A stretch of DNA of 5,690 bases, from assembly GCA_027490595.1 (NCBI GenBank), contig JAIXXU010000223.1:1-5690 (forward strand), given 5' to 3'. Under the pieces are notes generated by a model, which searched no databases, had not been told where the DNA came from, and saw nothing but the letters and a program-made list of their open reading frames with translations. This stretch comes from Pseudomonadota bacterium. Its GTDB lineage: Bacteria; Bdellovibrionota_B; Oligoflexia; Silvanigrellales; Silvanigrellaceae. A program made the translations under genes and the position numbers. Below, piece after piece: positions 1 to 5,479 of the stretch. Position 1 is the stretch's first letter; every line of letters begins with the position of its first letter.

Positions 1-1049
1 AACTTTCTTCTAAAATTCAAGACCTCAAGTTATCTATTGAGCAAGCCACTTTCATACAAAACAATGATTTTGATCATACTCAAGCAAAAAAAGAACTCGA
101 AATTTTAGAAAATCAGTTTAAATCAACTGCATATGAAAACACAGCTCATCTAACCCCCTATCAAATTACACAGTTATCACGTCATCCAAACAGACCCTAT
201 TCACTTGATATTTTTCAACAACTTTGCTCTGATTTTATTGAATTACATGGAGATAGAAACTTCATGGACGATCAATCCATTATCACTGGTGTGGGTATTT
301 TCAAAGGGCATAAAGTAGCACTTGTAGGCCACCAAAAAGGGCGAAATACCAAAGAAAACATGAAGCGCAATTTTGGCATGTCTCGTCCTGAAGGATATCG
401 CAAAGCTCTTCGCATTATGAATATGGCTGAACGTTTTTCTATGCCTATTTTAACTTTTATTGACACACCAGGAGCCTATCCCGGCATGGATGCTGAGGAA
501 AGAGGGCAAAGCGAAGCCATAGCGAAAAATATTATGGTTATGAGTAAACTCCAAGTTCCTATTATTTCGGTTGTTTTAGGAGAAGGAGGTAGCGGTGGGG
601 CCCTAGCTATTGGCGTTGCGAACAGAGTTTTGATGATGGAATATTCCACATATAGCGTCATCTCACCCGAAGGTTGCGCCTCAATTCTTTGGAAAGACAG
701 CTCACTTGCCGATCGCGCAGCTAATTTATTAGGACTCACTGCCCAAATCGCCCTTAAAAACAAAATCATTGATGAAATTATCCCTGAACCACCTGGAGGT
801 GCTCACTGGAATCCCAAAGAAGCTATCGAAATCTTAGGAAAAACAGTGGAAAGACACCTCGAAGAGTTGCTTTTACTTTCACCTGAAGAACTAAAAAACG
901 ATCGAATTCAAAAATTCTTCCAGATGGGTCCGGTAAAATCCATGCCTCAACTAAATACTTATACGCCTCCTGTTTCTATACCCAAAGGATGGGAAGAAAG
1001 CTGGGAGACAGTAGAGAATTGGGCGAGAAAACCTTATGGAAAAGAATAA
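1..1049 (+). CDS. accA: Acetyl-CoA carboxylase carboxyltransferase subunit alpha (5' end outside window)
   Basis: AccA pairs with AccD to move the carboxyl group from biotin-BCCP to acetyl-CoA, giving malonyl-CoA, the first committed step of fatty-acid synthesis in the cytoplasm. The frame (codons from base 3) is open from the window edge, so the ATG at 264 is internal. The sequence before it is a typical AccA N-terminal helical region followed by SRHPNRPYSLD (E. coli has ARHPQRPYTLD). Crotonase-fold landmarks are GHQKGR, RNFGM.RPEGYRKALR, IDTPGAYPG (459-485), GEGGSGGALAIGV (579-617) and SVISPEGCASILWK (654-695). By comparison with E. coli AccA (319 aa, recalled), only about a dozen N-terminal residues are missing. 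The C-terminus runs roughly 35-40 residues past the E. coli end, as a Pro- and Trp-containing tail (from about 924). The last 14 bases overlap cmk, implying cotranscription. Confidence 0.97.
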   Translation, partial: LSSKIQDLKLSIEQATFIQNNDFDHTQAKKELEILENQFKSTAYENTAHLTPYQITQLSRHPNRPYSLDIFQQLCSDFIELHGDRNFMDDQSIITGVGIFKGHKVALVGHQKGRNTKENMKRNFGMSRPEGYRKALRIMNMAERFSMPILTFIDTPGAYPGMDAEERGQSEAIAKNIMVMSKLQVPIISVVLGEGGSGGALAIGVANRVLMMEYSTYSVISPEGCASILWKDSSLADRAANLLGLTAQIALKNKIIDEIIPEPPGGAHWNPKEAIEILGKTVERHLEELLLLSPEELKNDRIQKFFQMGPVKSMPQLNTYTPPVSIPKGWEESWETVENWARKPYGKE

Positions 1050-1746
1050 TAGCTCAGCTATTAAAGTTATCACGATCGATGGACCAGCCGGTTCTGGAAA
1101 AAGCACAGTTGCGAAACTGGTGGCCGAGAATCTTGGCTGGATCTATATCACTACTGGAGCTATTTACAGGACATTGGCTCTTTTACTGCACGAATCTGGC
1201 AACGAAGACAAGCAAAGTGTTCATCATAACTTAGAACGGCTTATTTCTTTTATCAAAGAAAGATATCGGCAAGAATCAAAAAATGGACGTGTTTTTTTAG
1301 GAGAAAGAGAAATCACTCAAGAAATTAAATCTCAAACAGTTTCTAATCTTGCAAGTATTTTTGCTCAGGATGAGTCAGTACGAGAAAAGCTTCTTCCCAT
1401 TCAAAGAAAAGTAGTTTTTGAAACACACGGCGCTGTGGTCGATGGGAGAGATATGGGCACCGTAGTATTTCCCGATGCTCCACTAAAAATATTTTTAACT
1501 GCAAATTCTGAAGTCAGAGCTCAAAGAAGGCATCAAGAACTTAAAGAGCTGGGATACAAAGTTGATTACAAAGAGTTGCTTTCCGAAATTATGGAACGAG
1601 ATTCCAGGGATTGCTCAAGGGATATTGCTCCCCTGCGGCCCGCAGCCAATGCCGTTGTTTTAGATTCCAGTTCCCTTACACAAGAGGAAATCTGTGAACA
1701 GATTATTCATATTGCAACTCAAAAAAAAATATTTATGATGAAATGA
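1036..1746 (+). CDS. cmk: Cytidylate kinase (CMP/dCMP kinase)
   Basis: Cytoplasmic nucleoside monophosphate kinase that phosphorylates CMP and dCMP with ATP, feeding CTP pools and CDP-activated phospholipid precursors. The 236 aa length is close to the usual 220-230. A P-loop, GPAGSGKS, sits at residues 16-23 and is followed by TGAIYR (40-45), the nucleotide-binding signature of the family. Residues 136-148 (DGRDMGTVVFPDA) are the highly conserved CMP kinase core, and ERDSRDCSRDIAPL (187-200) is the LID region with its clustered Arg and Asp residues. The usual Asp or Ser before TGAIYR is Thr39 here. ATG 1036 is the only Met before the P-loop, so the start is well constrained. Its Shine-Dalgarno is weak (GGGCGA, 1021-1026) and translation is probably coupled to accA through the 14-base overlap. 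It is an intact, ordinary gene. Confidence 0.96.
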   Translation: MEKNNSSAIKVITIDGPAGSGKSTVAKLVAENLGWIYITTGAIYRTLALLLHESGNEDKQSVHHNLERLISFIKERYRQESKNGRVFLGEREITQEIKSQTVSNLASIFAQDESVREKLLPIQRKVVFETHGAVVDGRDMGTVVFPDAPLKIFLTANSEVRAQRRHQELKELGYKVDYKELLSEIMERDSRDCSRDIAPLRPAANAVVLDSSSLTQEEICEQIIHIATQKKIFMMK

Positions 1747-1773
1747 CGATCTGATTTTTAAAATTTTCATTTC

Positions 1774-1803
1774 TTGATTGAAAGAGATCCTATTTATTAT
1801 AAA
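1774..1803 (+). promoter_or_regulatory. Possible weak promoter before tolQ
   Basis: The 73-base gap between cmk and tolQ contains TTGATT (1774-1779, four of six matches to the -35 consensus). After 18 bases comes TATAAA (1798-1803), or alternatively TATTAT (1795-1800) after 15 bases. Transcription would begin near 1807-1811, at or inside the tolQ ribosome binding site, leaving almost no leader. That argues against it, and in AT-rich DNA such matches are common. It is offered only as a candidate. Confidence 0.2.
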
Positions 1804-1807
1804 TTCC

Positions 1808-1811
1808 GAGG
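1808..1811 (+). promoter_or_regulatory. Ribosome binding site that sets the tolQ start
   Basis: GAGG lies 8 bases before ATG 1820, a good Shine-Dalgarno spacing. This favours ATG 1820 over the in-frame TTG at 1778, which would add 14 residues and has no convincing site upstream. Confidence 0.6.
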
Positions 1812-1819
1812 CCTTTTAC

Positions 1820-2539
1820 ATGGATTTTACTGCTGCTATTGCTAATTTAAGTTGGTTTTCTTTTTTCTTGCACGCAGGCCCAATTGGGCTTCTCACTAGC
1901 GGTAGCTTAGTTTTATTGAGCGTGATGGTCTGGATTTCTGTATTTCAAAAACTGCGTTCTTTAAAACACCTCCGCAAAGAATCAAAAAAATTTATGGAAA
2001 GATTTTGGGAGACCAAAAGTCTTACTGAATTTCATCAAAAGGTAGAACAATTTTCTTACAGCCCAGCAAGAGAAGTTTTTAGAGCTGGGTTCAACGAGCT
2101 GTTAAGAGTTTTACAAGCTAGAGAAAAAAAAGGCTCCGCTCAGTCACCTATAGTTTTTGATACAATCAAACGTGCCCTGAGCAAACAACAAATGCTTGAA
2201 GAAGAAATGTTCAACCAACGCATGAGTTTGCTTGCCATTAGCGCTTCAGCAAGCCCTTTTATTGGATTATTTGGAACTGTAGTAGGAATCATTCGTGCTT
2301 TTCAGGAAATTGGAACATCCGGGGCATCTACATTAGCGTCTGTTGCACCAGGAATTTCAGAGGCTCTGATTGCAACAGCACTGGGGTTATTTGTTGCTAT
2401 TCCTGCAGCAATCGCCTTCAACTATCTGAGTGTGTCAATTCGGTCTCACCTAGTTTTATTAGAAGCTTTTTCCACAGATTTTCTGAATATTGTTCAAAGA
2501 CACTACTCAGGATCAAAACCTAGTTCAAAGGAAGATTAA
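1820..2539 (+). CDS. tolQ: TolQ, inner-membrane proton channel of the Tol-Pal system (MotA/TolQ/ExbB family)
   Basis: TolQ forms the multimeric inner-membrane channel which, with TolR, uses the proton motive force to energise TolA during outer-membrane constriction at division. From ATG 1820 it is 239 aa, close to E. coli TolQ (230). Predicted membrane segments are about residues 18-41, 134-159 and 172-203, with a large cytoplasmic loop between the first two, which is the TolQ/ExbB topology. The diagnostic motifs are SPFIGLFGTVVGI (145-157) and VAPGISEALIATALGLFVAIP (175-195). Thr153 and Thr186 match the pore threonines known as Thr145 and Thr178 in E. coli TolQ. The following tolR motor subunit and TolA/TolB genes point to TolQ rather than ExbB. 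It ends 4 bases before the tolR start. An in-frame TTG at 1778 is a less likely alternative start. Confidence 0.93.
   Translation: MDFTAAIANLSWFSFFLHAGPIGLLTSGSLVLLSVMVWISVFQKLRSLKHLRKESKKFMERFWETKSLTEFHQKVEQFSYSPAREVFRAGFNELLRVLQAREKKGSAQSPIVFDTIKRALSKQQMLEEEMFNQRMSLLAISASASPFIGLFGTVVGIIRAFQEIGTSGASTLASVAPGISEALIATALGLFVAIPAAIAFNYLSVSIRSHLVLLEAFSTDFLNIVQRHYSGSKPSSKED
2529..2534 (+). promoter_or_regulatory. Ribosome binding site of tolR
   Basis: AGGAAG inside the last codons of tolQ lies 9 bases before ATG 2544. It selects this start over the in-frame ATG at 2490 (inside tolQ, giving an atypical extension) and the ATG at 2550 (spacing too long). Confidence 0.6.
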
Positions 2540-2543
2540 TTTA

Positions 2544-2978
2544 ATGTCCATGTGGAACGAAGACAGCACTAATTATTCCTTTAAAAATAAATTACTTGTT
2601 GATATTAATATGACGCCATTCGTAGATGTGTGTCTCGTCTTATTGATTATTTTTATGGTAACAGCCCCATTTGCTGTAACAGGCGTAGACGTCAAACTAC
2701 CAAAGTCCCAAGCTAAATCCTTATCTTTAAATCAAGAATCCATTATTCTTTCGGTAACTAAAAACGGTTCATTCTTTCTCGGCAAAAAAGAATACACATC
2801 CAAAAATCTTGTGGAAGCCCTTCAGGAACTCTCCAAAAATAAACAAGAATCAACATTATTTATTCGTGCAGACGAAAGTGTACCTTATAAGTTTGTCATG
2901 CAAGGCATGGAAAGTGCGCAAATAGCTGGAATTAATCGTATTGGAATGATTGGCGAAAAAAAGACGACTCACCCATGA
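2544..2978 (+). CDS. tolR: TolR, proton-motor subunit of the Tol-Pal system (ExbD/TolR family)
   Basis: TolR is a bitopic inner-membrane protein whose single membrane helix sits in the TolQ channel and carries the protonatable Asp that drives the motor; its periplasmic domain can contact peptidoglycan. The 144 aa length matches E. coli TolR (142). The N-terminal signature DINMTPFVDVCLVLLIIFMV (20-39) is classic for ExbD/TolR. Asp28 corresponds to essential Asp23 of E. coli TolR. One membrane segment covers about 26-45. The periplasmic domain (about 46-138) includes VDVKLP after the helix and the typical IRADESVPY (107-115), then GINRIGMIG near the end. The start at 2544 fits the binding site and the short cytoplasmic tail. 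Its TGA overlaps the next ATG (ATGA, 2975-2978), so translation of the TolA-like gene is probably coupled. Confidence 0.93.
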   Translation: MSMWNEDSTNYSFKNKLLVDINMTPFVDVCLVLLIIFMVTAPFAVTGVDVKLPKSQAKSLSLNQESIILSVTKNGSFFLGKKEYTSKNLVEALQELSKNKQESTLFIRADESVPYKFVMQGMESAQIAGINRIGMIGEKKTTHP

Positions 2979-3754
2979 CTATCGAAAATTTTACCAACAA
3001 CCACATTCTTCTTTCCCCGACGATTGGACCTGAAATACAAAAACAGTCCCAAGCAATAACGTCTCATTTCCCCAAAATTGATATTACTTCAACAACTCAT
3101 AAAATTTCATTGTTGCCTAAAGACTCTTTGAAAAAAAAGCACTCTTTTGATCTTTTTGATCTGATGAAATCACTTTTATTTCACTTGACTATTTTGGTCA
3201 TTCCTTTCGTTTCAAGCATCTTTCTTCAAAACACAACTTCTCAGGAAAATATTGTTGAGGTTTCATTCGGTTTATCTGAAAAACTTCAAAATACATATTC
3301 CAGGGTCAATCCTAAAACTCCTGATGCTTTAACGGAAGCTACAAAAACAAAAAATCAATTACCTCAGTTGCGGGAAAATGATGTCCCCAAAGAGAACGAA
3401 AAAAGCTTCCATCAAACATTTCAAGACAAAACTATTTCTTCCAAAGATCTTGTTTATTCCGACAAATTAAACAAAAGGGTGCAACATACTTCAGAAAAAT
3501 TAAATAACGCGAACGCTCAAAAGCGAAAGAATGACGAACAAGAAAAAAAGAGTAATCTAAATAAAATGGATTATTTAAAGCGTAAAGAACTTGATTTAAG
3601 ATCAATAGCTGAAATAAAAAAAGATGGGGTACACCAAAAAGTCACAGGAAATAAATTAGGACAAAAACATTCTCCCGATAGTATTCCCAAATCTCCTTTT
3701 CAAATTGCTGAATCAATACCAGATGCGCCAACTGCTCTCGCACCTACAGGATAA
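2975..3754 (+). CDS. tolA: TolA-like protein, N-terminal anchor and stalk, ended by a premature-looking TAA
   Basis: TolA links the TolQR motor to the outer membrane through a membrane anchor, a long periplasmic stalk and a C-terminal domain. This 259 aa frame supplies the first two. One membrane segment lies at about residues 64-84 and contains Ser66-x3-His70, the S-x3-H motif through which TonB and TolA engage their motors. It is followed by IVEVSFGL, then a hydrophilic stalk rich in Lys, Glu, Asn and Gln (about 100-230), and a Pro-rich linker near PDAPTALAPTG. About 60 residues precede the helix, longer than E. coli TolA's cytoplasmic tail. The C-terminal domain is missing from this product: TAA at 3752-3754 stops it, although the same frame continues with that domain. 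Start: ATG 2975 overlaps the tolR stop. No clear Shine-Dalgarno is seen, so coupling is likely. Sequence identity to TolA is low outside the motif, so TonB-like is the alternative name; position in tolQRB favours TolA. Confidence 0.8.
   Translation: MTIENFTNNHILLSPTIGPEIQKQSQAITSHFPKIDITSTTHKISLLPKDSLKKKHSFDLFDLMKSLLFHLTILVIPFVSSIFLQNTTSQENIVEVSFGLSEKLQNTYSRVNPKTPDALTEATKTKNQLPQLRENDVPKENEKSFHQTFQDKTISSKDLVYSDKLNKRVQHTSEKLNNANAQKRKNDEQEKKSNLNKMDYLKRKELDLRSIAEIKKDGVHQKVTGNKLGQKHSPDSIPKSPFQIAESIPDAPTALAPTG
3752..3754 (+). other. In-frame TAA splitting the TolA-like reading frame
   Basis: This is the only stop between the TolA N-terminal half (from 2975) and the C-terminal domain ending at 4069. 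The codons on either side read GGA TAA GAA. One base change would restore a 364-codon gene (for example CAA, GAA or AAA). accA, tolQ and tolB also end in TAA, so a genome-wide reassignment of TAA is excluded. Confidence 0.85.
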
Positions 3755-3758
3755 GAAA

Positions 3759-3806
3759 ATGAAAAAACAAATTCTACTGAGTATAATTTATACAAAATAT
3801 ACTTGA
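3759..3806 (+). other. Fifteen-codon ORF bridging the two tolA halves
   Basis: ATG 3759 starts 5 bases after the TAA and is preceded by AGGA (3748-3751) at a spacing of 7, a credible ribosome binding site. The ORF reads MKKQILLSIIYTKYT in a different frame from tolA and ends with TGA 3804-3806, which overlaps TTG 3803 of the C-domain frame. No known peptide is recognised. It may be chance in AT-rich sequence. If translated, it would act as a relay for ribosomes from the TAA to the C-domain frame. Confidence 0.2.
3781..3793. repeat. Short perfect inverted repeat containing TATAAT
   Basis: GTATAA and TTATAC flank a single central T, a 6-base perfect inverted repeat lying between the tolA halves. 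It is nested inside a second inverted pair, ACTGA (3776-3780) and TCAGT (3811-3815). Bases 3782-3787 match the -10 consensus exactly, but I see no -35 at the right distance. As RNA it would be a weak AT hairpin. Any function is unproven. Confidence 0.3.
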
Positions 3807-4069
3807 GAAATCAGTTAAAGCTCAATTGGAATGTGGAGATTGGAAATAATTTTGCACCAGGACTTTTCACAACTGTTCAATTTACTGTCAATCCATTTGG
3901 CTATCTGATTGCAGATGTAAAAGTTCTTAAATCTAGTGGGAATTCAAGTTTTGACAACCTAGTCATTGCTGCCGTAAAAAGCACTTTTCCAGTTGAGCAA
4001 CCACCACCCCAATCCATACATCCTCCCCAAACGTTTCAGGCAAAATATAGTGTACAAAGCATTAATTAA
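3803..4069 (+). CDS. tolA: TonB/TolA C-terminal domain, detached from its N-terminal half
   Basis: The frame is open from 3755 to the TAA at 4067-4069 (104 codons). The first start-like codon is TTG 3803, which would give 88 aa, but it has no Shine-Dalgarno. It falls inside the homologous region (YLRNQLKLNW), so it is a poor start. The sequence is a classic TonB/TolA C-terminal energy-transducer domain: Arg/Trp-containing first helix, then TTVQFTVNPFGYLIADVKVLKSSG with the G-x-hydrophobic-x-D-V pattern, SFDNLVIAAVKS as the second helix, and the FPVEQPPP segment. In TolA this domain works in the periplasm and binds TolB and other partners. Alone it lacks any signal peptide or membrane anchor, so as a separate polypeptide it would stay in the cytoplasm. 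It is best read as the 3' part of the gene starting at 2975, which makes this either a pseudogene fragment or a readthrough product. tolB begins 9 bases downstream. Confidence 0.7.
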   Translation: MRNQLKLNWNVEIGNNFAPGLFTTVQFTVNPFGYLIADVKVLKSSGNSSFDNLVIAAVKSTFPVEQPPPQSIHPPQTFQAKYSVQSIN

Positions 4070-4073
4070 GGAA
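4068..4073 (+). promoter_or_regulatory. Ribosome binding site of tolB
   Basis: AAGGAA overlaps the tolA-frame stop codon and lies 5 bases before ATG 4079, supporting that start and tight coupling to the preceding frame. Confidence 0.6.
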
Positions 4074-4078
4074 CACAC

Positions 4079-5479
4079 ATGCACAATTTAAAAAGAATTT
4101 TTATTCTATCCATTTTATTTTTCTATTTAAATAATACGTTAGCTCAAGAAAATACAATAATTTCTAGTAGTGGTTTAAATAATAGCATTGATGTTGGTTC
4201 ACCTGGTTTTCAAAAAATTAAAATTTCAATTCCAAACTTCTTTTCTAATGATAATAATTTATTTCAAGATAACTCTGACTTTAGTATGTTCACTCACAGA
4301 TTTCAAGAAATATTAAATTTCACAAATTGGTTTGAATTCCATGGAGAAGAGCATATTCTAAGTAATAAATCATTAGTAGTAAATGGATTTCAATCGCAAG
4401 ACTGGATTAGTTTGAAAACAGACTATGTTGTTACTGGTCGTTTTATTGCTGGCCCTTCGAAAACTGCTGTTGACTTAGAGTTACGTCTCTATAGCGTTCG
4501 ACAAAACCAAATGCTGGTTGGAAAACTTTATAAAAAAATATCAAGACAAAGTATAGATATTGCACTGAGAAGATTTGCTGATGTTTTAATTGATACTCTG
4601 ACAGGGATTCCAGGTCCTTTTATGTCGAAAATTGCATTTGTGGGAACACAAATAAAAGGAACTCCACAAATTTATATTACAGATTTCGACGGGAAAAATA
4701 CAATTCAAATTACAAAGAACAGAGCCATCAATATAAGTCCATCGTGGTCTCCTGACGGCAAAAAAATTACTTATACTTCATTTGTCTCTGGAAAAGCTCA
4801 AATATACCAATATAATCTTGAAACACAAAAAACGGTTCAAATGACCTTTCCTCCTATGAATGCTTCCGGTTCGTGTTGGTCTGGCGATGGGAATAATATT
4901 GCTTTCTCAGTGGGTTCAGACACAGGTTACACTCAGATCTATTTGATGAACTCTTTCGGTGGTTCTAAACAAGAATTCATTAATTCAGGAACAATTTCTG
5001 TTGAACCAGCATTTTCAAAAGATGGAAAACACGTCGCTTTTACAAGTAATCTTCATGGAAAACCAATGATTTTTATAAAAAATTTAAATACAAAGGAAAT
5101 CAACCAACTTACCTTTGCCGGCTGGTACAATGCCTCACCAAGCTGGAGCCCAGATGATAAAGTTATCGCTTTTGCTAGCTACGACAGAGACATTGACAGA
5201 TGGGATCTCTTTAAAATCCGCCCAAATGGAACACAAATGGAGCGTCTAACCCTCAAACAGGGAGACAATGAAAAGCCAAGTTTCTCTCCAGACGGTCGTT
5301 TTCTTGTATACCAGTCAACAAGAAACTCTGATTTTGCAAATAATATACACTCATCACACAAAATATACGTGATGAGCCAAGACGGTACTTATACTAAGCA
5401 CATTGTTCTCCCCGTGAGAGATGCCAAGCAACCAGCTTGGAGCCCACGGCTAAATGAACTAAGTGTAAGTACACACTAA
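4079..5479 (+). CDS. tolB: TolB, periplasmic beta-propeller protein of the Tol-Pal system
   Basis: TolB is a periplasmic protein that shuttles between Pal and the TolA C-terminal domain to localise Pal at the division site. It is 466 aa, somewhat longer than E. coli TolB (430). A signal peptide is clear: Lys5-Arg6, a hydrophobic core at about 7-19, and likely cleavage after Ala22 (T-L-A before Gln23). The N-terminal TolB domain occupies roughly residues 40-175. A six-bladed propeller follows, with PD40-type turns at about 222 (SWSPDGK), 266 (CWSGDGN), 311 (AFSKDGK), 355 (SWSPDDK), 401 (SFSPDGR) and 453 (AWSPR). They are spaced 44-46 residues apart, with a longer last step of 52. ATG 4079 has a well-placed AAGGA. 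The gene is intact. No pal gene follows; instead a convergent gene starts at the very next base, so the plus-strand unit probably ends here. Confidence 0.95.
   Translation: MHNLKRIFILSILFFYLNNTLAQENTIISSSGLNNSIDVGSPGFQKIKISIPNFFSNDNNLFQDNSDFSMFTHRFQEILNFTNWFEFHGEEHILSNKSLVVNGFQSQDWISLKTDYVVTGRFIAGPSKTAVDLELRLYSVRQNQMLVGKLYKKISRQSIDIALRRFADVLIDTLTGIPGPFMSKIAFVGTQIKGTPQIYITDFDGKNTIQITKNRAINISPSWSPDGKKITYTSFVSGKAQIYQYNLETQKTVQMTFPPMNASGSCWSGDGNNIAFSVGSDTGYTQIYLMNSFGGSKQEFINSGTISVEPAFSKDGKHVAFTSNLHGKPMIFIKNLNTKEINQLTFAGWYNASPSWSPDDKVIAFASYDRDIDRWDLFKIRPNGTQMERLTLKQGDNEKPSFSPDGRFLVYQSTRNSDFANNIHSSHKIYVMSQDGTYTKHIVLPVRDAKQPAWSPRLNELSVSTH

Noticed and set aside
272..769. Minus-strand ORFs opposite accA
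   Set aside because: They lie antisense to strongly conserved AccA codons and show no recognisable domains, so they are shadows.
264..1049. ATG 264 as the accA start
   Set aside because: The same frame upstream to base 3 encodes recognisable AccA N-terminal sequence (SRHPNRPYSLD and preceding helices), so the gene starts left of the window.
989..1234. Plus-strand 81-codon ORF across the accA-cmk junction
   Set aside because: It is out of frame with both well-supported genes and resembles no protein I recognise.
1751..1790. Intrinsic terminator after cmk (TTTC/GAAA pairing and AAAATTTT palindrome)
   Set aside because: Stems of 4 AT-rich base pairs are too weak, and no U-tract follows. Read-through into tolQ is more likely.
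2490..2543. ATG 2490 as the tolR start
   Set aside because: It lies inside tolQ and would add 18 residues not typical of TolR. ATG 2544 has a better-placed AGGAAG and gives the family length.
2975..4069. Alternative genetic code reading TAA as sense
   Set aside because: accA, tolQ and tolB all end in TAA at family-appropriate lengths, so TAA is a normal stop in this genome.
5179..5361. Minus-strand ORF inside tolB
   Set aside because: It is antisense to propeller repeats of an intact tolB, with no domain or binding site.
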